Of a DNA stretch of 64,000 bases, positions 37,941 to 46,076 are shown piece by piece. The notes beneath the pieces were generated by a model. That model saw only the letters and a program-made list of their open reading frames with translations. It made no database searches and was not told the origin of the DNA. The position numbers and the translations under genes are program-made. Positions within the stretch are counted from its first letter, which is position 1. Each line of letters starts with the position of its first letter. Source of the stretch: Hyphomicrobiales bacterium (GTDB lineage Bacteria > Pseudomonadota > Alphaproteobacteria > Rhizobiales > Beijerinckiaceae); the NCBI GenBank assembly GCA_027489955.1, contig JAIXYZ010000007.1:124001-188000 (forward strand), read 5' to 3'.

Positions 37941-39086
37941 TCAGATCACGTAGGACCGGAGCGGGGGGAAGCCGTTAAACGCGACCGCCGAATAGGTGGT
38001 CGTGTAGGCGCCGGTGCCCTCGATGAGGACCTTGTCGCCGATCGAGAGGCTGACCGGCAGCAGGTACGGCACCTTTTCATACAGCACGTCGGCGGAGTCG
38101 CAGGTCGGACCGGCGAGCACGCAGGGCTCCATGCTGTCCCCGTCCCGCTCGGTGCGGATCGGGTAGCGGATGGCCTCGTCCATCGTCTCGGCGAGACCGC
38201 CGAACTTGCCGATGTCGAGATAGACCCAGCGGACCGCGTCGTCCTCGCTCTTCTTCGAGACGAGAACCACCTCGGCCTCGATGATCCCGGCATTGCCGAC
38301 CATGCCCCGGCCCGGCTCGATGATCGTCTCCGGAAGCCGGTTGCCGAAATGCTTCGACAGCGACCGGAAGATCGCATCGCCGTAGGATTCCACGCCCGGC
38401 ACCTGCTTGAGGTACTTGGTCGGGAAGCCGCCGCCGAGATTGACCATCGACAGGCTGATGCCGCGCTCGCGGCACTCCGCGAAGATCGTCGCCGAGGAGG
38501 CGAGCGCCTGGTCCCAGGCGCCGACATTGCCCTGCTGCGAGCCCACGTGGAACGACACGCCATAGGCGGTGAGGCCGAGCCGGTGCGCATGCTCCAGCAC
38601 GTCCGTCGCCATTTCCGGCACGCAGCCGAACTTGCGCGAGAGCGGCCATTCGGCGCCCGCGCCGTCGCACAGGATGCGGCAGAACACGCGCACGCCGTCG
38701 GCATCCGCGGCGTCGCGGGCCCGGGCGATCTTCTCCACCTCGGCCTGGCAGTCGACCGCGATCAGGCGAACGCCGAGCTCGAGGGCGCGCACGATGTCGC
38801 GCTCCTTCTTGATCGTGTTGCCGAAGGAGATGCGGTCGGCCGTGGCGCCGGCCGCCAGCGCCATCTCGATCTCCGCCACGGAGGCGCAGTCGAAGGAGGA
38901 GCCGAGGCGGGCGAGCAGCCGCAGGATTTCCGGCGCGGGGTTCGCCTTGACGGCGTAGAACACCCGCGTGTCCGGCAGGGCACGCGCGAAGGCATGGTAG
39001 TTCGTCTCGACCACGTCGAGGTCGACGACGACGCACGGGCCATCGTCGCGTCGGGTACGAAGGAACTCACGGATGCGCTGCGTCAT
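37941..39086 (-). CDS. odc: Ornithine/lysine decarboxylase, alanine-racemase fold (type III)
   Basis: PLP enzyme making putrescine (and possibly cadaverine); 381 residues. PLP Lys in VFYAVKANPAPEIL, SVAEIEMAL, HVGSQQ, the glycine loop VNLGGGFPTKY, EPGRGMVGNAG, active-site Cys in GPTCDSADVLYEK and EGTGAYTTTYS. This is the eukaryote-like fold, common in alphaproteobacteria. ATG 39086 has GGGGAG upstream. It has an unusually long upstream region with its own promoter and likely regulatory RNA. Ornithine preference is inferred from hss; lysine activity cannot be excluded. Confidence 0.93.
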   Translation of the reverse strand: MTQRIREFLRTRRDDGPCVVVDLDVVETNYHAFARALPDTRVFYAVKANPAPEILRLLARLGSSFDCASVAEIEMALAAGATADRISFGNTIKKERDIVRALELGVRLIAVDCQAEVEKIARARDAADADGVRVFCRILCDGAGAEWPLSRKFGCVPEMATDVLEHAHRLGLTAYGVSFHVGSQQGNVGAWDQALASSATIFAECRERGISLSMVNLGGGFPTKYLKQVPGVESYGDAIFRSLSKHFGNRLPETIIEPGRGMVGNAGIIEAEVVLVSKKSEDDAVRWVYLDIGKFGGLAETMDEAIRYPIRTERDGDSMEPCVLAGPTCDSADVLYEKVPYLLPVSLSIGDKVLIEGTGAYTTTYSAVAFNGFPPLRSYVI

Positions 39087-39541
39087 TGGCGCGTCTCCCC
39101 AACAAGCTTCGGGGGCGACAGGCGGACGTGCCTGAAGCCCGGGCATGATGCGGTTGCGCTGCCTCGCCCGGCCCGCGCGATGGAGACGCGAAGCCGAACG
39201 GCGGAAACGAACCGACCGTGCTGCCTACGCTTTGGAAGGGAGACCCCTCCGCACGCCTGGCAATGATGGACAAGCCTCTTCGGTGTTGACCTTTGGAGGG
39301 CCAACGAGACCAAAAAAGCCCGTTCCGTCGTTGCTTTAAGCTGCGTCCCCCGTGGAGAGCGGGGTTCGCCGGTTTCGCCTCCGGCTGCCAGTTGTATGTC
39401 GGGGTTCGGCTTATCGCCGGGATCGCCGCCTTGGGGCTCCCGCCCGTCCGGCATCGATCCTTAAACCCCTGGCGGCTGTCCGGCCTCTTGTCCGGATGCC
39501 CACCAACCGGCACGCGGCCACAGGCACGTGCGAAATTGGGC
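39087..39541 (-). ncRNA. speF leader: Long leader of odc, candidate speF-type regulatory RNA
   Basis: From the predicted start near 39541 to the odc ATG there are about 455 bases of leader, far longer than needed for a ribosome site. Alphaproteobacterial ornithine decarboxylase genes of this type are known to carry the speF RNA element (Rfam RF00518). The segment 39150-39300 is G/C-rich with local complementarity (GGAGGGGTCTCCC-type hairpin) and looks structured. I could not run a covariance search, so the assignment rests on gene context, length and appearance. An ORF of 123 codons also spans the leader (see findings). Confidence 0.45.
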
Positions 39542-39547
39542 AGGGGT

Positions 39548-39576
39548 TAGATACGCCTGATGCCCCCCCATCACAA
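39548..39576 (-). promoter_or_regulatory. Candidate sigma-70 promoter of the odc leader
   Basis: On the minus strand TTGTGA (39576-39571) and TATCTA (39553-39548) are separated by 17 bases. It points toward odc and would start RNA near 39541. It lies just inside a divergent rightward promoter. Confidence 0.5.
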
Positions 39577-39583
39577 GGGGTAT

Positions 39584-39611
39584 TTGACCCTCGGGCACAT
39601 TTTTTTAAAAT
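39584..39611 (+). promoter_or_regulatory. Candidate sigma-70 promoter of the second OpgG-family gene
   Basis: TTGACC (39584-39589) and TAAAAT (39606-39611) with a 16-base spacer in one of the few AT-rich spots of this region. Start of transcription would be near 39618, leaving about 175 bases of leader before ATG 39792. I see no gene in that leader. Confidence 0.5.
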
Positions 39612-39791
39612 CCGGAACTCCGCTTGGCTTTTCAACGCCTTAACGACGCCCCGGAAACGCCGTTTTCGCCCGCGAGCCTCGTATCCGACGAAAGGCGCCC
39701 GCAAGGGGTCGGCGGCAGAATCGCCGCCATAGACCTCGCACCGCCTTTCGCATATTCGTCATCGAGCTGCGCCGCTCCGGCGCGCTCCCTA

Positions 39792-41405
39792 ATGAAGAGC
39801 ATCATGCGATCGTCCAACCGGCCGCTCCTGTCCCGCCGCCGCTTCTTCGAACTCGCCGCCGCCCTCGCCGTTTCGCCGGCCCTCGCGCAGGGACAGCCCG
39901 GCCAGGGCCAGCCGGGCCAGGCTCCGCCTCCCGGTCAGGTGCCCCCGCCGCCGCGCTTCACCTTCGACACGGTCGTGCGCCGGGCCCGCGAGCTCGCGCA
40001 GTCGCCGTTCGACGGCGCCATCCCGCCGCTTCCCGAGCCGCTGGGGCGCCTGGACTTCGACGCCTATCGCGACATCCGCTTCCGGCCCGACCGCGCGCTG
40101 CTGACCGGCGGCCCGTTCCGGATGCAGATGTTCCATCCCGGCTTCCTGTTCCAGCGCACCGTGACGGTGAACGTCGTGCGGGACGGGATCGCGACGCCGG
40201 TGCCCTATTCCAACCAGCTCTTCGACTACGGGCGGAATCGCTTCGAGCGGCCGCTGCCGGTCAATCTGGGTTTCGCGGGCTTCCGCCTGCACTATCCGCT
40301 CAACGACCCGCGGGTGATGGACGAGCTGATCTCGTTCCTGGGCGCCAGCTATTTCCGCTTCCTCGGCCGCGGCCAGCGCTACGGCCTCTCGGCGCGGGGC
40401 CTGGCCATCGATGCCGGCGGCGCGCAGGAGGAATTCCCCTTCTTCCGCGAGTTCTGGATCGAGCCGCCCGCGCCGGCGGCGGAACGCTGCGTCGTGCACG
40501 CGCTCCTGGACGGCGCCTCGGTGACGGGCGCCTTCGAGTTCGCCATCTACCCGCAGGCCGAGAGCGTGGTGGAGGTCGCGGCCACCCTGTTCCCGCGCCG
40601 CCAGCTGTCGCGCGTCGGCATCGCCCCGCTGACCTCGATGTTCTTCTCCGGCGAGAACGACCGGCGCGTGGGCGACGACTTCCGCTCCGAGATGCACGAT
40701 TCGGACGGGCTGCTGATCCATTCCGGGTCCGGCGAATGGATCTGGCGTCCGCTGCGCAATCCCGCCGTGACCTCCGTCTCCGCCTTCGTCGAGCGGAACG
40801 TGCGCGGCTTCGGCCTGATGCAGCGCGACCGCGTGTTCGAGCACTACCAGGATCTCGACCTCGCCTACGAGCTGCGCCCGTCATACTGGATCGAGCCCGA
40901 CGGCGAGTGGGGCGAGGGCCATGTCGAGCTCGTCGAGATCCCCACCACCGACGAGACGAACGACAACATCGTCGCCGCCTGGGTGCCGCGCCAGCCCTAC
41001 GAGCCCGGCCAGCAGGTCTCGCTGCGGTACCGGATGACGTCGGTGATGGACGCGTCCGAGCTCCATTCGGGCGCGCGCGCGGTCAACACCTACCAGACCG
41101 CGCCCAAGGCCTTGGGCTCGCCGGAGCCGGTCCAGCCCGGCTCGCGCCGCTTCATCATCGACTTCGCCGGCGGCGATCTCGCCTTCTACCTGCGCCAGGC
41201 CGACCAGGTTCAGATCGTGCCCTCGATCAGCCAGGGTCGGATCATCAGGACCTTCGTGGTGCCCAACCCGAACATCGAGGGCTTCCGCGCCGCCATCGAT
41301 GTCCAGGTGGAACCGGGCCGCTCGGCGGACCTGCGCGCCTTCCTGCGGGCCGGCAACCGCGCCCTGACCGAGACCTGGACCTATCCCTTCGCGCCGGCCC
41401 CTTGA
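39792..41405 (+). CDS. Periplasmic glucan biosynthesis protein, OpgG/OpgD family (copy 2)
   Basis: 537 residues, probably Tat-exported (LLSRRRFFELAAALAVSPALA), then a Gly/Gln/Pro linker (GQPGQGQPGQAPPPGQ) before the MdoG fold. Shared blocks with copy 1: FTFDTVVRRARELAQSPF, LGFAGFRL, SFLGASYFRFLGRGQRYGLSARGLAID, VGIAPLTSMFFSGEN, EMHDSDGLLIHSGSGEWIWRPLRNP, GFGLMQRDR, WIEPDGEWGEGHVELVEIPT. The paralogues are clearly diverged, so not a recent duplication. ATG 39792 or 39804 start; upstream frame lacks the signal. OpgG and OpgD cannot be told apart here. Confidence 0.9.
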   Translation: MKSIMRSSNRPLLSRRRFFELAAALAVSPALAQGQPGQGQPGQAPPPGQVPPPPRFTFDTVVRRARELAQSPFDGAIPPLPEPLGRLDFDAYRDIRFRPDRALLTGGPFRMQMFHPGFLFQRTVTVNVVRDGIATPVPYSNQLFDYGRNRFERPLPVNLGFAGFRLHYPLNDPRVMDELISFLGASYFRFLGRGQRYGLSARGLAIDAGGAQEEFPFFREFWIEPPAPAAERCVVHALLDGASVTGAFEFAIYPQAESVVEVAATLFPRRQLSRVGIAPLTSMFFSGENDRRVGDDFRSEMHDSDGLLIHSGSGEWIWRPLRNPAVTSVSAFVERNVRGFGLMQRDRVFEHYQDLDLAYELRPSYWIEPDGEWGEGHVELVEIPTTDETNDNIVAAWVPRQPYEPGQQVSLRYRMTSVMDASELHSGARAVNTYQTAPKALGSPEPVQPGSRRFIIDFAGGDLAFYLRQADQVQIVPSISQGRIIRTFVVPNPNIEGFRAAIDVQVEPGRSADLRAFLRAGNRALTETWTYPFAPAP

Positions 41406-41493
41406 GGCCGGCAGCGGCGCTTTGGCGCTTGCCCTCGCCCCGGCGGCAGGGCAAGACCCCTCCCAGGATGGGAGCGAGACGGGGGCGTTCGCG

Positions 41494-42528
41494 ATGCTGA
41501 AGACCACGATCAGCCGGCGGGACTTCGCAATCGGCCTCGCCGCCGCGCTCGCGGCGCCGTCCCTGGCCCGCGCCCAGGGCGCCTCGGGCCGCGACAAGGT
41601 CACGTTCGGCACGAACTGGCTGGCCCAGGGCGAGCATGGCGGCTTCTACCAGGCGCTGGCCGACGGCACCTATGCCCGCTACGGACTGGACGTCACCATC
41701 GTCCCCGGCGGGCCGGGCATCAACAACCGCCTCCAGATGTCGGCGGGCAAGCTCGACTTCTACATGGGCGGCAACCTCATCCAGCCCTTCTCGGTCGTCG
41801 AGCGCGGCATCCCGACGAAGATCGTCGCGGCGCTCTTCCAGAAGGACCCGCAGATCTTCATGACCCATCCGGGCCAGGGCCTGGACACCTGGGATGAGTT
41901 CAAGACCGCGCGGACGATCTTCGTCTCCAAGGACGCGCTCGCCTCCTTCTACCGCTGGATGATGGCCGAGCACGGCTTCACGGAAGCCCAGACGAAGCCC
42001 TACGGCTTTTCCCCGGTACCCTTCCTGGCGGACAAGGCGTCCGCCCAGCAGGGCTACCTGACGTCCGAGCCGTTCTCCATCGAGAAGGCGGGCGGGTTCA
42101 GGCCCAACGTCTTCCTTCTCGCCGATCACGGCTTCGACACCTATTCCACCACGATCGAGACGCAGGTCGCGACCATCGAGGGCCGGGCGGACCTGGTGCA
42201 GCGCTTCGTCGATGCCTCGATCGTCGGCTGGTACAATTACCTCTACGGCGACAATGCCGCCGCCAACGCGCTCATCATGCGCGACAACCCCGACATCACG
42301 CCCGAGCGGCTGGCCTTCTCGCTGGCCAAGATGAAGGAATACGGCATCGTCGATTCCGGCGACGCCGCCACGGCCGGCATCGGCGCCATGACCGAGGCGC
42401 GCGTGAAAAGCTTCTTCGAGCGGATGGTGCGCGCCGAGGTGACGCCCTCCTCCGTTGACTGGCGCCGCAGCTTCACCCTGCAATTCGTCAACAAGGGCGT
42501 CGGCATGGACCTGCGCCCGAAGCCCTGA
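41494..42528 (+). CDS. ABC transporter substrate-binding protein (NMT1/THI5-like)
   Basis: Periplasmic receptor of 344 residues with a Tat-type signal (ISRRDFAIGLAAALAAPSLARA). The SsuA/THI5-like fold shows VTFGTNWLAQGEHGGFYQALADGTYARYGLDVTIVPGGPGINNR and QMSAGKLDFYMGG. This group binds taurine/sulfonates, nitrate, pyrimidine thiamine precursors or riboflavin; the QGEHGGFYQA motif is nearest to the pyrimidine/riboflavin-type receptors, but I cannot name the ligand. No TPP or FMN riboswitch is visible in the 89 bases upstream. ATPase and permease follow directly. Confidence 0.88.
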   Translation: MLKTTISRRDFAIGLAAALAAPSLARAQGASGRDKVTFGTNWLAQGEHGGFYQALADGTYARYGLDVTIVPGGPGINNRLQMSAGKLDFYMGGNLIQPFSVVERGIPTKIVAALFQKDPQIFMTHPGQGLDTWDEFKTARTIFVSKDALASFYRWMMAEHGFTEAQTKPYGFSPVPFLADKASAQQGYLTSEPFSIEKAGGFRPNVFLLADHGFDTYSTTIETQVATIEGRADLVQRFVDASIVGWYNYLYGDNAAANALIMRDNPDITPERLAFSLAKMKEYGIVDSGDAATAGIGAMTEARVKSFFERMVRAEVTPSSVDWRRSFTLQFVNKGVGMDLRPKP

Positions 42529-42536
42529 CCGCCGCC

Positions 42537-43301
42537 ATGGCGAGCGGCGCGGCCCCGACGCTGGTGCGGCTGGAGCGGGTCGGCAAGGTCTTCCCCAACG
42601 GTCCCGCCATCGAGGACCTGTCCCTGTCCGTGGGCGAGGGCGAGGTGGTGAGCCTCGTCGGGCCGTCTGGATGCGGAAAGTCCACGACGCTGCGCCTCAT
42701 AGCCGGGCTGGACGCGCCCGATACCGGCGCCATCGTGTGGTCCGGCGGCGCCGCCCCGGCCATGGGCTTCGTGTTCCAGGATCCGACCCTGATGCCCTGG
42801 GCGACGGTGGAGGCGAACGTCGCCCTGCCGCTCCGCCTGCGGGGCCGCGACCGGGCCGCGATGCAGGGCGAGGTCCGGTCCGCGCTCGCGGCGCTTGGCC
42901 TGGCCGATGCCGGCGGCCTTTATCCGCGCGAACTGTCCGGCGGCATGCGCATGCGCGCCTCCATCGCCCGGGCGCTGATCGAGCGTCCGCGGCTTCTGCT
43001 CATGGACGAGCCCTTCGCCGCGCTCGATGAGATGACGCGCTTCCGCCTGAACGATGACCTGCTGCGCCTGCGCCGGGACACGGGCGCCACCATCCTGTTC
43101 GTGACCCATTCCATCTACGAGGCCGCCTACCTCTCCGACCGGATCGTCGTCATGTCGCCGCGCCCCGGGCGCGCTGTGGCGGAGATCGCCGTGGACGCGC
43201 CGCCCGACCGGGAGGGCTATCGCCATGCGCCGGCCTTCATGGAGATGTGCCGGGCCGTGTCGGCGGCCCTGCGCACAGCGGGCGCGGAGGCGGCGGCGTG
43301 A
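42537..43301 (+). CDS. ABC transporter ATP-binding protein (SsuB/TauB type)
   Basis: 254 residues. Walker A LVGPSGCGKSTTLRLIAG, Q loop VFQDPTLMPW, signature LSGGMRMRASIARALIE, Walker B LLLMDEPFAALDEMTR, H loop FVTHSIYEA. Note the signature has MRMR where QQQR is more usual. Starts 8 bases after the receptor gene; its stop overlaps the permease start (GTGA). Confidence 0.93.
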   Translation: MASGAAPTLVRLERVGKVFPNGPAIEDLSLSVGEGEVVSLVGPSGCGKSTTLRLIAGLDAPDTGAIVWSGGAAPAMGFVFQDPTLMPWATVEANVALPLRLRGRDRAAMQGEVRSALAALGLADAGGLYPRELSGGMRMRASIARALIERPRLLLMDEPFAALDEMTRFRLNDDLLRLRRDTGATILFVTHSIYEAAYLSDRIVVMSPRPGRAVAEIAVDAPPDREGYRHAPAFMEMCRAVSAALRTAGAEAAA

Positions 43302-44077
43302 CCCCGCCGCGCGCGCTTGCGCCCCTCACAGCCCTCGCGCTGGCGCTCGCCGCGTGGGAGACCCTGGTGCGCGTGAACGGCGTGCCGGCCTACATCCTGC
43401 CGGCGCCGAGCCTCGTCCTCACGACGCTGTGGTCCGACCGGGCCGTCCTCGCGCCCTCGCTTCTCGTCACCCTGCGCACCGCCATGGCCGCGCTGTTCCT
43501 GGCGACGACGGGGGGCCTCGCGCTGGCGATCCTGTTCGCCCGCGCCCGATGGCTGGAGCGCGCGCTCTACCCGTTCGCCGTCATCATGCAGGTGACGCCC
43601 GTCGTCGCGATCGCACCTCTGTTGCTGATCTACGCCGAGCCGCAGACCGCCGTTCTCGCCTGCGCCTTCCTCGTCGCGTTCTTTCCGATCCTCGCCAACG
43701 CGTCGCTCGGCCTGTCCTCGACCGACCGGGGTCTGGTCGACCTCTTCCGCCTGTCGCGGGCGACCCGGATGCAGGAGCTCGTCCACCTGCGCCTTCCGGC
43801 CGCGCTGCCGCAGATCCTCGCCGGCATCCGCATCGGCGGCGGCCTCTCGCTCGTCGGCGCGGTGGTGGCCGAGATCGCGGCCGGCACGGCGGGCGCGGGC
43901 GCGGGCCTCGCATTCCGCATCGTCGAGGCGGGCTACCGGCTGAACATCCCGCGCATGTTCGCCGCGCTCGTCCTGATCGCCCTCGCCGGGCTCGTCATCT
44001 TCGCCGTTCTCAACTGGCTGTCGGCGCGCCTTCTGTCTCCCTGGCACGAGAGCGCCGCGCCGCGCCGCCTGGGCTGA
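43298..44077 (+). CDS. ABC transporter permease (SsuC/TauC type)
   Basis: 259 residues with about six TM helices and the EAA loop ANASLGLSSTDRGLVDLFRLSRATRMQELVHLRLPAALPQILAGIRIG near the middle. GTG 43298 overlaps the ATPase stop, so the two are translated together. It completes a three-gene importer with the receptor at 41494. Confidence 0.92.
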   Translation: MTPPRALAPLTALALALAAWETLVRVNGVPAYILPAPSLVLTTLWSDRAVLAPSLLVTLRTAMAALFLATTGGLALAILFARARWLERALYPFAVIMQVTPVVAIAPLLLIYAEPQTAVLACAFLVAFFPILANASLGLSSTDRGLVDLFRLSRATRMQELVHLRLPAALPQILAGIRIGGGLSLVGAVVAEIAAGTAGAGAGLAFRIVEAGYRLNIPRMFAALVLIALAGLVIFAVLNWLSARLLSPWHESAAPRRLG

Positions 44078-44169
44078 CGCGCACGCAGATGCGCCATGCA
44101 AATCGCAGCCTGTGCGGAAAGACCGAGGCGGTCTAGGGTGCCCGCCTTCCCTGGGAAGACCATGCCGCG

Positions 44170-45078
44170 ATGACCGAGAGCGTTACCCTTGAGCCGGCCG
44201 CCGCCGCCCTGCGGCGTCACCGACTGGTCGGCATCGGGCTGATGTGCGGCGCCCTTGTCTGCTTCGCCGGTCTCGACGCCACCGCCAAGTACCTCACCGG
44301 CTACATGAGCCCGCTGCAGGCCGTCTGGGCGCGCTACACGGCGAGCGTCGTGCTGGTCACGATCCTCATCAATCCCTGGAGCCATCCGAACGTCCTGCGG
44401 ACCAGCCGTCCGTGGATCCAGGCGGTCCGCTCCCTGCTCCTGTTCGGCTCGACGATCTTCAACTTCATGGCGCTGCAATATCTGCAGCTCGCCGAGACCA
44501 TGGCCTTGGCCTTCACCGTGCCGCTGCTGGTCGTGCTCATCGCGGGCCGCCTTCTGGGCGAGCGGGTGGGCCTGCACCGGATCGTCGTCGTGCTGATCGG
44601 CTTCGTGGGAGTCGTCGTCATCACCCGCCCGGGCGTGGACGGGGTTCATCCGGCCGTGCTGCTGGGTCTCGGCAGCGCCCTTTGCTACGCGCTGTACAAC
44701 ATCGCGACACGGTTCCTGGCCGGCCATGACGGCCCGGAGACGACCATGGTCTATTCCGGCCTTGCCGGCGTCATCGTGCTCACCCCCGCCCTGCCGCTCT
44801 TCTGGACGACGCCGCCTTCGCTGGCCGTCGCCGGGCTGATGGTGCTCATGGGCGCCTGCGGCGCGATCGGCCACTGGCTGCTGATCCTCGCCCATCGCCG
44901 CGCGCCGGCGGCCGTGCTGTCGCCCTTCATCTACACGCAGATCGTCTGGATGATCGCGCTGGGCTGGCTGATCTTCGGCGATCTTCCCCACCCCTCGACG
45001 CTGGTCGGCGTTGCCATCGTCGCCGCCTCCGGGCTCTATCTGCTGCAATACGAGCGGCGCCGGCCCATGGTGGGCTGA
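44170..45078 (+). CDS. DMT superfamily transporter (EamA, two repeats)
   Basis: 302 residues with about ten TM helices in two EamA repeats: the first around GLMCGALVCFAGLDATAKYLTGYMSP and the second around LLGLGSALCYALYNIATRFL; the motif MALQYLQLAETMALAFTVPLL between them is typical. Probably exports a metabolite; substrate unknown. It is 28 bases upstream of the 2-hydroxyacid dehydrogenase gene, which may make or use the cargo. Confidence 0.92.
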   Translation: MTESVTLEPAAAALRRHRLVGIGLMCGALVCFAGLDATAKYLTGYMSPLQAVWARYTASVVLVTILINPWSHPNVLRTSRPWIQAVRSLLLFGSTIFNFMALQYLQLAETMALAFTVPLLVVLIAGRLLGERVGLHRIVVVLIGFVGVVVITRPGVDGVHPAVLLGLGSALCYALYNIATRFLAGHDGPETTMVYSGLAGVIVLTPALPLFWTTPPSLAVAGLMVLMGACGAIGHWLLILAHRRAPAAVLSPFIYTQIVWMIALGWLIFGDLPHPSTLVGVAIVAASGLYLLQYERRRPMVG

Positions 45079-45106
45079 GACCGCCCGCCCCGGAGACGAC
45101 CCGACG

Positions 45107-46072
45107 ATGGCGCAGGCCGAGATCCTGATGATGGGCCCCATGCTCCCCCTGGTGATGGAGGAGCTGGGCCGGCGCTTCGTCGTCCACCGCCTCTGGGAGC
45201 TGGCCGACGAGGGGGCGTTCCTGGCCGCCAACGCCGGCCGCATCCGCGGCATCGCCGCCGCCGTCAGCCGCGCACCCGTGCGCGCATCCCTGATCGATGC
45301 GCTCCCCGCGCTGGAGATCGTCGCCAATTTCGGCGTCGGCTACGAGAATGTCGACGTGGATGCCGCCGCGCGGCGCGGCGTCGTGGTCACCAACACGCCC
45401 GACGTGCTCACCGAGGAGGTGGCGGACCTCACGATCGGCCTCGTCATCGCGACCGTGCGCCGGATCCCGGAGGCGGACCGCTATCTGCGCGAGGGCCGCT
45501 GGCTCGCCGCGCCGTTTGCGCTCACGGGGACGCTGCGGGGGAGGACGGTCGGCATCCTCGGGCTCGGCCGCATCGGGCGCGCCGTCGCCACACGGCTGGA
45601 GGCCTTCGGCGTCGCAATCGCCTATTGCGGCCGCAACCGCCAGCCGGACATGGCCTATGCCTATCACCCGGATGCGGTCTCGCTGGCCAAGGCCAGCGAC
45701 ATCCTCATCGTCGTCACGCCGGGCGGAACCGAGACGCGGGGCCTCGTGGACCGCTCCGTGCTGGAGGCGCTCGGCCGGGACGGCGTTCTCATCAATGTCG
45801 GGCGCGGCACCGTGGTGGACGAGCCGGCTCTGATCGCGGCGCTGAACGACGGCACGATCGCGGCCGCCGGCCTCGACGTCTTCGCCGACGAGCCCCGCGT
45901 GCCGGAAGCGCTCATCGCCTGCCCGAACACGGTCCTCCTGCCCCACGTCGCCTCCGCGTCCCAATACACGCGCAACGCCATGGGCCAGCTCGTCGTCGAC
46001 AACCTCGTCGCCTGGTTCGAGGGGCGCGGGCCCGTCACGCCCGTGACCGAGACGCCCGTCCCCGCCCGCTGA
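45107..46072 (+). CDS. D-2-hydroxyacid dehydrogenase, NAD(P)-dependent
   Basis: Reduces 2-oxoacids such as glyoxylate or hydroxypyruvate; 321 residues. NAD-loop VGILGLGRIGRAVATRLEAFG, catalytic Arg in NVGRGTVVDEPALIAAL, Glu in DVFADEPRVPEAL, His in LLPHVASASQYTR, and the early motif NFGVGYENVDVDAAARRGVVVTNTP. Together these suit the glyoxylate/hydroxypyruvate reductase group. Exact substrate not assignable. The ATG 45107 is used; an upstream in-frame extension runs through the DMT gene end. Confidence 0.93.
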   Translation: MAQAEILMMGPMLPLVMEELGRRFVVHRLWELADEGAFLAANAGRIRGIAAAVSRAPVRASLIDALPALEIVANFGVGYENVDVDAAARRGVVVTNTPDVLTEEVADLTIGLVIATVRRIPEADRYLREGRWLAAPFALTGTLRGRTVGILGLGRIGRAVATRLEAFGVAIAYCGRNRQPDMAYAYHPDAVSLAKASDILIVVTPGGTETRGLVDRSVLEALGRDGVLINVGRGTVVDEPALIAALNDGTIAAAGLDVFADEPRVPEALIACPNTVLLPHVASASQYTRNAMGQLVVDNLVAWFEGRGPVTPVTETPVPAR

Positions 46073-46076
46073 TCGC

